A stretch of 64,000 nucleotides of DNA, taken from assembly GCF_009604375.1 (NCBI RefSeq), contig NZ_WEGH01000005.1:434001-498000 (forward strand), in the 5' to 3' direction. The DNA is from Actinomadura macrotermitis (GTDB lineage Bacteria > Actinomycetota > Actinomycetes > Streptosporangiales > Streptosporangiaceae). Position 1 is the first letter of the stretch. The number at the start of each line of letters is the position of its first letter. Shown here in pieces: positions 25,133 through 37,100 of the stretch. The notes beneath the pieces are model-generated. The model searched no databases. It saw nothing but the letters and a program-made list of their open reading frames with translations, and was not told the DNA's origin. Both the position numbers and the translations under genes were made by a program.

Positions 25133-28100
25133 CTAGGCGGTGGCTCGGTACAGCAGGATCAGGGTCAGGCCGGTCAGGTCCTCGGCGGAGCCCGACAGCG
25201 TCAGCCGCCACGGGGCGGACCCGGCGGTGAGGCCGGCGGGCCGCAGCAGCTGCCCTTCGACCAGGGTCTGGCGGGCGTCGCCGTCGAGCAGCAGCCGGGC
25301 CGTGGAGCCCGGGCCGTACAGCGCGGTGATCCCGGTGATCTGCCGTCCCGAGATGCCGGGCAGCAGGTCGGGCGTGACCCGCAGGCGCAGTTCACCGGTC
25401 TCGTCGGTGCGCAGGTCCTGCCACTCGTCGGGGAAGACCGCCGCGACGTCGAGGGCGACGGCCGCCGGGTACGGTTTGAGCAGGCCGCGCACGGCCGTCG
25501 CGAACGTCTCGCCGCCGTCCTCGGCCGAGTACCGGACGGTGATGGTGACGTCCCGCAGCCCGGACGGCGGGCGGCGGGTCTCCAGCCGCCACCGCGAGAC
25601 CGCGCCGGAGCCCTCGAACGGCAGGTAGCGCGGGTCGTCGTAGCGGACCTCGAACAGTCCGGCGTCCTCCCCCTCGGTCACCTCCGACAGGGCGATCCGC
25701 TGCCCCGGGCGCCAGGCGGAGCGCAGCGACGCCGGGGGCGCGCCGCGCGGGTCGAGCAGGTATCCGACGGCCTTGGGGTCGGGCGTCAGCACGGTCTTGT
25801 CGCTGAGCTGGGTGAGCGTGGCGTTGAGCTGCACCGGCCCCTCGGCGGTCGCGAACGCGACGCTGATCGACTTGATCTGCCGCCGGTAGTGGCCGGGGAA
25901 GTCCCGGTCGAACAGGTCCTCGCTCAGCGCGAACTCGCACCGGCCCTCGGTCTGGAAGGCCAGCAGCGCGGCCGCGTCGAGCCGCAGCAGCGACACCCGC
26001 TTGGTGATCTCCATTCCGCGGGCGCCCGCCTCGGCGTAGGCGCTGTCGAGCCGCTCCAGGTCGAGGCCGAGCTGGTCGCCGGCGAGCAGGCCCTTGCGGC
26101 GCGAGTCCCAGTAGGTGGGCCGGATCAGGCCGGGGGCCCGGCCGCGCTCGGCCTCGAAGGCGCGCTCGGCGGCGCGGGCCATGTCGAACGCCAGCTGGTA
26201 GGTCTGGAAGTACAGGCCGGAGATCTGCCCGACCATCCAGCCGTAGAGCTCGGATCCGGCGAACTTGGTGGTCAGGAAGGTCTTCACCGCCTCCAGGTGG
26301 GCGGCCTCGCGCAGGTGGATCTCCAGGTCGCGGCGGGCCACGGCCACCTGGAGCTCGGCTCCGGCGATCTGGTGGCCGAGCTGGTCGGCCTCGGCGCGGC
26401 CGGTGGCCAGCTGCAGGTCCCAGTCCTGCTTCTGGCCCTCGAATTCGGCGATCACCCCGAGCAGCTCGCCGACCATGCTGAAGCCCTCGCCGAGCGAGGC
26501 GGAGATCTCCGCGGCCTCGCTGAGCGCCCCGCCGACCGACTCGCCGCCCGTGGTCGTGCCGAAGATGAACGGTCCGGCGTGGATCTGCGGCACGGCCTTG
26601 GCGATGGCCGCGCCGATCTTCAGCCCGCCGGAGACGAACTGGCCGGTCGCGCCCAGCCCCATCATGACCAGCTGGGCGATCTGGAGCGGCGACATGCCGT
26701 CGGCGATCAGCCGGGTGTAGTGCTTGACGCGCGCGTCGGCGCCCGCCTTGGCGGCCCGCGCCTCCGCCAGCCCCTCCTCGGCGATCTTGATCTGCTGCTC
26801 CTTGATCTGCCGGGTCAGCGCGTGCAGCTCGGCGTCCTGGCGGTTCTGGAGCAGGCCCAGCTCCTCGCCGTCGCGGCGTTCGATGGCGTCCAGCAGCGCG
26901 GAGCCGAGCTCGCGGACCCGGGCGGCCAGCTCCTTGGCGCGGGCGAGCACGACGTCGAACCGGTAGGCGGGGATCGGCGCGGCGAGCGCGGCGGTGACCT
27001 GGTCGGCCGACAGTCCGGCGGCGGCGCCGCGGACGAGCGCCATGACGTCCAGCGGCGGGTCGAACAGCGGCAGCGGCCGGCTGATGCCGAGGATGTCGAG
27101 GGACGCCCGGATCTTGGTCAGCCGGTCCTCGACCCTGGTCCAGTACTCCAGGAACTGCGCGTTGCCCGGCACGTGGAAGTAGGGGTTGGCGACGCCGGCG
27201 TGCACGATGCCGCCGCCCTTGAGCAGGGTGCCGTCGGCGGTGAGGTGGGCGGTCTCGCCCGGCCCGTCGCCGTCGGTCAGCTCGTAGGGCGCGGCGGGCG
27301 GAAGCAGCCCGGTGCCGAGGGTGGCCGGGCGGCGGCCGAGCAGGTCGTAGGCGAAGATGTACAGCAGCCGCGCCTCGTCGACGCTCTCGGCGGTGTACTG
27401 CCGGAACAGCATGTCGCCCCAGTCGAGCAGGTTGTCGATGTAGGCCATGACGACGCCGCGCCGGTAGCCGTCGGGGCGCAGTTCGGCGATGGCGTGCGGG
27501 TCGAACGGGTCGTCCAGGTAGGTCTGCAGGAGCGCGCGCCGGTCGCCCATGAGGTCGTACTGGCGGCGCAGCTGCCCGATCAGCGCGATCCGCTCGGCCA
27601 GCTCGGCGGTGCGCGCGTCCTGCGGCACCGCGGCGAGGGCCTCCTTGACCGGGTCGAGGCCGGTGCCGGCGAGGTCGGTGAGGCGGTCGCGTTCGGCGGC
27701 GGTCAGGTCGCGGGCCCGGCGGAACGCCGGGACCATCGGGTCGAGCGCGGCGAGGACCGGGGTGAGCCGGGCGGTGAGCGTGGCGTCGCCCAGCTCGGTG
27801 AGGTCGAGCCGGCAGGCGGCGACCAGCGCGCCCGGGTCGACCGCGAGGAACGGCAGGAACCGCCACGGCCGTCCGTGCCGGGTGGGGTCGAAGACGAACT
27901 CGTACCAGTGGCGGGCGTCCTCGAACCGCTGCGCCTCGTTCAGCGCCTGCGCGATGAGCATCGGCGCGTGGTGGAAGATCTCCCAGTAGTACAGGCCGTT
28001 GGCGCTGTCGAAGTCCAGGTGGGTGCTGACCGGGACGTGCGCGGCGACCTTCGGCTTCACCTGGACGGTGGTCGCGTCGGACGTCGTGGGGCTGAACGAG

Positions 28101-31100
28101 GGGAGCTCGTCGAGCTCCTGGGTCGGCTGGGCGAGCAGCGCGTCGACGCCGCCGGTGAGCAGCCGCCGGTTCAGCTCGGCGGCGGTGCTGGACGTCAGCC
28201 GGACGATCTCGATGGGCAGCGTCGCGGTCTCGTACGGACGCGCGGTGGCGTCGGCCGTCGGGGAGGTGACATAGCCCGAGCGCAGGAACAGGAACAGGGC
28301 GCTGTCGGTCGACATGGCGCCGGTGAGGTCGGCGGGGAACCCGGCGGGCAGTCCCCGCCAGTTCGCGGTGTAGGACAAAAGCGGGACCGCGGTGCCGGGT
28401 TCGAAGTCCCGTCCCACCGGCGCGTATCCGGCGGTGCTGATCAGATAGCGCTGGTCGCCGCGGGTGATGACGCCGTTGAGTGGCTGCGCGACGGGCCTGG
28501 GGTATCCGGCGTCGACGAACCGGGGCACCGTCCCGTCGGACGCCAGCGTGTACCGGACGTACTGCTGCGCCCCCACCAGGAACAGCTTCCCGTCGGAGAC
28601 GTAGGCCGCGGTGATCTTGCCTTCGGTGGTGAAGGCGTTGGCGGCGCGGCCCAGCTCCCAGGTCTGCCGGGGCGCCTCGTCCTGGCCGCCGCCGCGCGCC
28701 GAGAGGGTGCCGCGCGCGTTGTCGAAGGTGAACACGCCGCCGCCGAGGGTGAGCGACGGGCCGGTCGGCTCCTGCTCCGGGACGCCGTCTTTGTTGCCGG
28801 GGAGGGGCTTGGGGTAGCCGGCCTCGGCGGTCAGGTCGGCCCGGAGCCGGACGTACTGGCCGTCTCCCACGACGTGGGCGCGTCCGCCCGAGACCACGGC
28901 CCGGGTGATCTGGGTGCGCGCGGGCAGCCGCCAGTTCGCGGCGACCGGCTTGACGCTGGTCAGCGACCCGGACGTCACGTACCCGTCGAGGGCGCGGGAG
29001 TAGAAGACCTCGGTGCCGTCAGGCGCGGCGAAGGCCACGTCGACCTTGTCCCAGCGGGGCAGGTTCTCGGTGTTGGCCGCCAGCTTCTTGGGGTAGCCGG
29101 CTTCCAGCAGGTTCGCGCCGAACAGGTAGTCCTGGTAGCGGTAGTATTCGTCGCCGCAGAACAGGAACACCTTGTCGCCGCGGATCAGGACGGCGTCGAC
29201 GGCGGCCGAGGTCCCCAGGTTGGTGGCGGCGTACCCGAACCGGTCGTAGGTCTTCTGCCGGACCTGCCCGGACGCCGGCCGTCCCGGCCCGGCCTGGACG
29301 TACAGGCCCGAGGCGGAGTCGAAGACGTACAGGGTGCCGTCGGGGAGCTGGAATCCGGCGTCGACCTGGTTCCAGGTGGTGGGCAGCCGGTCGGGGTTGC
29401 CCTTGTAGGGCAGCACCTGCGGCGCGTCGGACGGCGCGTCGACGGGCCGGACCAGGAAGCTGCCGCCCTTGTGGTCGACGCTGCACCACGGGCCGTCCTG
29501 GCTTTCGGCGGGCGCGTTGAAGCGGACCACCCCGGCCGGGTCGATGGGCGCCGGCTCGGCGAACACGCGCGACAGGTCGACCGGGCGCGGCGGCGCGATC
29601 GTCTTGGTCGCGGGCTGCGAGGTCAGCTCCGGGGTCAGGCTGAACGCGGCGGTGACCGGGACGGCGGCGGCGCCGGTGCCGACGGTGTAGTCGCAGCGCA
29701 CCACGATCGAGTCGTGCACGTCGCCGCCGGGCACCGTCCGCGACGCCTGCACGTACAGGCTCACCCCGCCGATCGGCCCGTTGCGCACGACGTCGGAGTC
29801 CAGCAGCTGTGCCGGGAGCCAGTCGCCGTTCAGGTTCAGGTACGAGTAGTAGACGCTGACCTGGTAGCTCGGCGGTTCAGCGGTGACCTCCTGCTTGCCG
29901 CCGGACTCCTTGGTGGTGATGGTGGTCTTGCTCTGGTCCTCCTTGGGCACCGCGGACACGACCGGCCAGAACACGAAGACCCGGCCGAAGGCGTGCACCG
30001 GGTCCACCCGGTCCGCGGTGATCTGGGTGTCGACCTTCAGCCACGGCCGCCACGTCGCCGACAGCCTGTCGCCCTCGCGGAACTCGGCGGTCCGGTAGTA
30101 GTAGCGGCGCGGGTCGGTCCTGGTCCGGCCGAACAGCACCAGGCGGCGCACGCCGGACGCGGCGCCCTCGGCCGGGTAGACGTAGCCGCCCGCGATGGTG
30201 AGCCGGGACACCTCGGTGTACTCGTCCAGGTAGCGCTTGTAGGCGCCCTGGACGGTCGCCGCGGTGATCTCGCGCTGGAGCAGGTCGTCCTGCAGGGCCT
30301 GGAACGCCGGGGTCTTGCGGTCGCGCAGCTCGGGCCGCAGGTAGTTCTCCGGGTACAGGAAGACCTTCCGGTTGGCCTCCCAGACCCGGTAGGTGCGCAT
30401 CCACTTCCACCAGGTGCGCAGCCGCGCCTTGACCTGGGCGGGGTCGACGCCGGCGGGCAGGTCGGCGCGCTCCAGGTCGAGCAGGTAGCGCTGGACGTAC
30501 AGCTGGGTCGCGGCGATCGCCTCGCGGATCCGCGAGGTGGTGCCCGCGGGGCCCATGTCGACGTCGATGAGGTACTTCTCGTACAGGTCGCGGGACTTGC
30601 CGTGGACCGGGGTGAGCGCGGCGACGAGGGCGTCGCGGCGGCGGGTGTTGAGCCGGTCCCGCAGCCGGGCCGACACGATCTTCCATTCGGCCGGGGCCGA
30701 GCGGCGGCGCAGGATGTCGCCGAGCGCGGCCGCGGCGGCGTCCTGGTCGCGGGCGGGGCCGTGCAGCCTGGCCCAGACCTTCTCGTAGAGCTCGGCCGGG
30801 CCGCTGCCGATCCGCGTGGTGACCGTGAACAGGCTCGCGAGGGACAGCAGGAACTCGATCTCGAACAGGTCCTCCTCGCGGGTGTCGGGCCGCAGCAGCG
30901 CGATGTTGCGGCGGGCCCAGCGGACCTCCTCCAGCGGCCAGCCGAACCGGTCGGCCAGGTGCGCGTAGGGGTCCTCGGCGCCGGCCAGCAGGAACGCCGC
31001 GAGCCCGTCGGGGCGGGTGCGGCACAGCTCGGCGAAGCCCGCGATGACGTGCACGTCGCCGAGCCGGTAGTCGGCGCCGCCCGTCCAGCGGTGCGCGAAC

Positions 31101-34100
31101 GCCTGCGGGAAGGTCCGGTCCACGACCCGGCCGGGCCCCGAGTAGCGGACGTACCGGTCGCCCTTGGTCAGGTAGACGCGGCCGTCCAGGGTGAACGCGC
31201 CATCGATCCCGGCCTCGAAGTCCGGCGGCAGGTCGCCCCAGTCGTCGGCGATGGTGCGCGGGTAGCCGAGTTCGGCGATGTCCAGCGCGCCGGTCGCGGG
31301 GTAGCGGACGTACTGGCCGCCGCGGAAGGCGTACAGCTCGCCGCCGCGGCCGGTGAACGCGGCGTCCAGGGCGCCCGACTCGAACGCGTTGCCGTTCTTG
31401 CCCCACACGCCCGCGAGCGGGGTGACCTCTCCCCCGGCCAGGTGGGCGCGGCCCTTGAACAGGTGGACGGTGCCGTCGGTCGCGGCGAACGCGGCGTCCA
31501 GGCCGTCCTGGAACTGCGGCGGCAGCGGCGGCAGGCCGAGTTCGGCGGCGAGCGCCGGCAGGGGGCGCGGGTAGCCGTCGTCGGCGCGGGTGCGGTCGGT
31601 GCCGGAGTAGCGGACGTACTGGTCGCCGGAGAACAGGTAGGTGCGGCCGCCGGCGACGAGGGTCGCGTCGACCCGGCCGGACGTGGCGAGGTTGTCGCGG
31701 GTCCGGCCGAGTCCGGCGAGGTCGATCGTGCCGGTCGGCTCGGGCGACACGGTGTGGCAGATCCCGCCGCTGATCAGGTGGATGGTGCGGTCGTTGCCGA
31801 CGACCGCGTCGAGCGGGGCGGTGAGCGCCGCGTCGAAGGTGTCGGGCAGGTGGCCGAACGGCGGCTCCTTGCGCAGCTCGCCGATGATCGGCTTGGGGTA
31901 GCCGGGGTCGATGTTCCGGTAGGTGGTGCCGGTGTAGCGGACGTACCGGGTGCCGGAGAACAGGTAGGTGTACCGGCCCTTCCACACGAACGCGGCGTCG
32001 ACCGCGGCGCCCGGCGGCAGGAACGGGTTGGGCGAGCGGCCCCACCGGTCCCGGACGGGCGTGCGGGCACCGAACACCTCGCCGGTCAGGGAGGCGAAGG
32101 TGTCGTCGAAGAAGAAGTGGATCGTGCCGTCGGCGGCGCGGAACGCCGAGCGCAGGCCGTCGGGGGCGTCCAGGTCGTGGCCGAAACCGGGGTACAGCCG
32201 CTCGATCGGGCGGACCCGCGACCAGCCGCCGGAGCCGGTGCGGGACACGCACGACTCGCCCGCCAGCAGGGTCAGGGTGTCGCCGTCGGACAGCACCGCG
32301 GCCGGGAACGGGAAGCCCTCGGGCGCCTGGTGGAAGGCGGCGTCCGCGAGCCGGGGGTGGCCGGGGTCGGGGGTGTCGTAGGCGGTGCCGGAGTAGACCA
32401 GGTAGCGGCGGCGGCCGGCCGCGTCGGGGCGCTCGAACAGGTAGGTGCGGTCGCCGTGCACGTAGGCGAGGGCGACGCTGGTCAGGCCCGCCCAGCTGTC
32501 GGCGATCGGCCGCGGGTCGCCGTCGATGGCCGTCCCGCCGTCGGCGGCGTACACCACGAACTGGTCGCCGGAGAACAGGTAGGTGCGGCCGTCGCGGCCC
32601 ACGAACGCCGCGTCGACCGCGCCGGTGTCGTACAGGTTGTTGCGGGGCCGTCCCCATTCCTGCTCGGCCGGGTAGGGGCGGCCGAGCTGGGTGTTGAAGC
32701 AGGTCGCGCCCTGGAACAGGTAGGTGGTGCCGTCGGCGCCGGTCAGGACCGAGTCCAGGCCGGTGCGGAACCGGTCCGGGACGCCGCGCAGCACGCGGGG
32801 CCGGAACGGGGTCGCGGTGACGGTGCGGCCTTCCAGCGCCGACAGCCGCACCCAGCCCGCCGCGGTCGCCGCCACCAGCGTGCCGTCCTGGATGAACGCG
32901 CAGGTCAGGTCGCGGACCGGGAGGTCGTCGTAGCGGCGGTAGGTGGCGCCGGACACCGCGTGGCAGCGGCCGCCGGAGAACAGGTAGGCGGTGCGCCGGT
33001 CGGAGTAGGCGGCGTCGATCCGCCCGAACCCGGCGGGCAGCCCGGCCAGGCCCGGCTCGGTGCGCAGGACGGACAGCGGACGCGGGTAGCCGGGGTCCAC
33101 CGTCGCGGGCATCGCGGTGCCGGCGCAGGTGTAGCGGACGTACTGGTCGCCGGAGAACAGGTAGGCGCTGGTCCGCGGCCGGTCCACGCCGTCGACCTTC
33201 TCGACGGCGTCCAGCACGAACGCCGCGTCGACCTTCCCGGTGCGGGCCAGGGTGTTGGACACCCGCCCCCACAGGCTGGAGATCTTCTCGGGGTAGCCGT
33301 CGTCGACCTGGGTGTAGTCGTCGGTGGAGTACCGCACGTACCGGTCGCCGGAGAAGACGTAGGTGCGGCCGTCGACACCGACGAACGCCGCGTCGATCCG
33401 GGCGAAGGGGATGCTGTCCCACCGCTCGCGCAGCGCCATCGGCTCCGACCACCAGCGGTGCCGGGCGTCGAAGCGGACGAACCGGTCGCCGGAGAACAGG
33501 TAGGTGCGGCCGTCGCGGCCGGTGAACACCGCGTCGACCGGGCCCAGCTCCATGTGGGCCGGCATGTTCCACCAGTTGTCCGACAGCGGCTTGGGGAACC
33601 CGGCGTCGGGGGTGCGGTAGTCGCGGGTGGAGTACCGGACGTAGAAGCGCGAACCGTCGCCGGACGCCTTCAGCCGCAGGCCCTCCAGCCGGACCGTCAG
33701 GGTGACGCCCTCCTCGGTGGCCAGCACCCAGTCGCCGGCGTTGCGGCGGACCTCGCGCAGGGTGAGGGCGTGCTCGGCGAGCAGGTTGCGCAGCCGCGGG
33801 GTGACGCGGCCCGCGTCCAGGTCGGCGCGGCTGTCGGCGGGCAGGTCGAACAGGTGGCCGCCGACGCCGAACAGGTAGGTGTGGCCGTCCAGCACGAACG
33901 ACGCCTCGACCTTGGTCAGGCCGCCCCAGTCGCCGGCGATGGAGCGCGGGTGGCCCGGGTCGGCGACCGAGTAGTCGCCGGTGGAGTAGCGCAGGTAGGT
34001 GGCGCCGCTGAACAGGTAGGTCTTGCCGTCGAGGCCGGTGAACGCGGCGTCCACGATGCCGCCGGACAGCGGCGCGGGCAGCACGCCCCAGCGGTCGGCG

Positions 34101-37100
34101 ACCGCGACGGAGGTCGCGCCCGGGCCGGTCAGCGCGACGGTCCGGCCGTCCTTGAACAGGTGCACGACGCCGTCCGGGGCGGTGAACGCGGCCTCGACGC
34201 CCGTCTCGAACTGCGGCGGGACCCCGGCGGGACGGGCGGTGCCCTCGTCGGCCAGGACGCCCGGGTTCTCGATGCTGTCGGAGTAGCCGAGCCACCTGCC
34301 GCCCGCCAGGAGCCGGGCCGCGGCGCCCTCGGTGTAGGCGGCGTCGACGCCGGTCAGGCCGGCCGGGGCGGGGGTCGTCCCCCAGCCCTGGGCGATGGGC
34401 GCGGTCCCGGCGGTGGTGTGCTCGACGCCGCCGGTGAACACATGGACGAGGCCGTCCCGATCCTGGAAGCAGGCGTCCAGGGGGGTGGCCGGCACCGGGC
34501 CGGGCAGGCCCTCGTGCCGCCACCAGTCGGCGACCGGGCGCGGGTAGCCCTCGTCGGCGGTGGCCAGGCCGCTGGAGTAGCGGACGTACTGGTCGCCGGC
34601 GAACAGGTAGGTGTGCCCGTCGGTGTCGGTGTAGGCGCTGTCGATCCGGGCCGGATCGGTGAAGGCGCTCTTGACCTTGCCGAAGGTCTGGGCGCGCGGC
34701 ACCCACGCGGTGCCCGCCTTGTCGCGGGTGAAGACCGAGGAGGTGCCCGCGGCGTCGCGGCCGACCAGCCATTCGACGCCGCCGGGACGGACGAACGCCG
34801 CGTCGATCGAGGTCAGCGCGGCGAACCGGGGCGACAGGTCGGTGAGCGGGCGGCGTCCGGTCCCGGTGGGCTCGTGGGTGGCGGCCGAGTACGTCCAGTA
34901 GCCGTCGCCCGCGAACAGGTACAGCAGGCCGTCGCCGCCTTCCAGCAGGGCGTCGATGCGGTCCGCTCCCTGCGGGAGGGTCAGCGGCTCGGGGAACTTG
35001 CCGGTCAGGTCCTGGTCGGCGAAGACCGCGCGGACCTCGTCGGGGGTCAGGCCGAGCTTGGCGGCCAGCGCCGCGAACCGGCGGATCCGCCGGACCGCCA
35101 GGCGCACCCAGGCGTCCGCGGGCGGCTCCACCAGGTCCAGGGCCGGGACCGACAGCAGCGCGCGGGCCTGCGCGGGGCCGCCGGCGACGCACTGCGCGAT
35201 GGCCTCGGCGACGGCGGCGGGCACGCCGAGCACGTCGGCGAGGCACGAGTACAGGGCGGTGTTCTGGCGGCCGGCCAGGACGGTGAGCCGGTCGGTGAGC
35301 TCGGTGACGGCCGCCGTCAGCGCGCGAGCGACCGTGTGCAGCAGGAAGAACACCTTGCGGGCGTGGTCGGGGGCACCGGGCAGGGTGAACGCCAGGGAGT
35401 TGTCGGGGTTGGCGAAGTAGCCGAGGCGGTCGCGGGTGACGGCCAGGCGCGGGGTGAGGTCGCCTTCCTTGACCAGGTGCGCGATCACCTGGTCGCGGCC
35501 CGCCTCGTCCAAGCCCAGGTCGGTCAGGGCGGCGGGGTCGACACGGTAGGGGGTCTCATCGCGCAGCACCCGGACGATCCGGGCGAAGACCGCGTCCTGG
35601 TCGGGGGCGAGGAAGCCCGGGCCGAGCTGGACGGTGCCCTCAGGGTCGGCGAACTCGTCGGGGTCCAGGACCCGGCCGCCGGACAGGTGGACGCCGTCCA
35701 TCGCGGTGAACGCGCGGCGGGCGGCGATCCCGTCGGCGAGGTCGGCGAAGTCGTCCGGGCCGAAGGTCGTCAGCTTCGCGCGGTGCGCGGCGATCCTGGC
35801 CTGCAGGATCGCCAGCAGCTCGGCGCGGATCGGCGCGAACTCGGCCGCCAGCCCGAAGTCGGCGAGCGGCAGGGTCAGCAGCGCGGCCTGGTCGGTGAAG
35901 CGGCCCTCGGCGTCGAGGTGGCCGTTGAAGTGCAGGCTCTCCATCAGCCGGGTCGTCTGCGCGGGGGTCAGCCACAGCTCGGTGAGGATGTCGGGGTCCA
36001 GGCGCAGCGCGTTGTCGCGGAAGCCGGCCAGGCGCTCGGCGAACAGCGCGCCGAGCGGACCGGCCGCGTCGGCGAGATCGGCGTTGACCTCGAAGTGGGC
36101 GACGTTCTCGACGTCCAGGAAGAAGTCCGGCTCCACGAGGGTGCCGTGCTCCTCGATGTAGCCGATATACCACAGGTTGTCGTACAGCTCGGCGCGGGCG
36201 GCGTCGCTCAGCTCGCCGAACGCGGCGAGGTCGGACGGCCGGAACACCGCCGTCCCGTTGATGACCGCGCCGATCGCCTTGAAGACGGCCTCGCGGTGCG
36301 CGGAGAAGTCCCCGGCCAGCTCCGCCGGGCCGAGGGCGGTGGTCTCGGCCGCGAGGGCGCCGTCGGCGTGCAGCACCCCGCGGAACACCAGATTGCGGAA
36401 GATCTTGTGCTGGAGGCGCTCGCCGAGGCCCAGTCCCTGCAAGTCCGAGGCGAAGATCACGCCCAGGTCCGTGACGGCCCGGTAGGCGGCGCCGCGGGCG
36501 GCCTCGGCGTCCAGCTCGAGGGCGCGGCTGCCGACGGAGGGGACGACGCCGGGATGGCAGGCGACCAGCACGTCATGGACGACCTGCGCCGCACGCTCGC
36601 CGAACCGGTCCGACACCAGCGCGGACGGCTCCAGCGCCACCTGGTCGAGCTCCTCGCCGAGCCGCTTGAACAGCGCGATCCGCCCGGAGTCGTCGGTCTC
36701 GGGACGGCCGCCGAGGATCTTGGCGAGCTCCGCGCCGTCGAACCCGGCGCGCCCCATCCAGCCGGCGATCGCGAACAGCGTCTGCGCCAGCCAGAGCACC
36801 GTCTGCGGCGGGCCGCCGCGCAGCACCGCGTGCAGGTCGCGGGTCTGCGGGCCCGGCTCGCCCAGCACCGCGAAGGCCGGGTACCGCTGGAGCGACGGGT
36901 CGCCCTCGATCGCGACCAGCAGGTCGAACAGCTCCCCGGCGGAGATGCCGAGGGCCCGCGCCAGCAGGCCGCACCGCCGGATCAGGGTGATCTCGGGGAG
37001 CTCCACCCGGCCGCCGTCGAACGGACCGGGCTCGTTGCCGGAGTAGCGCTGCCGGTGGCGGCGGACGATCTCCACGATGTCGGGTTCGGCGACGTCGATC

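Noticed and set aside
22246..25230. A plus-strand frame of nearly 1,000 codons
   Set aside because: Antisense to the 954-residue protein gene; low-complexity composition and no motif or ribosome site.
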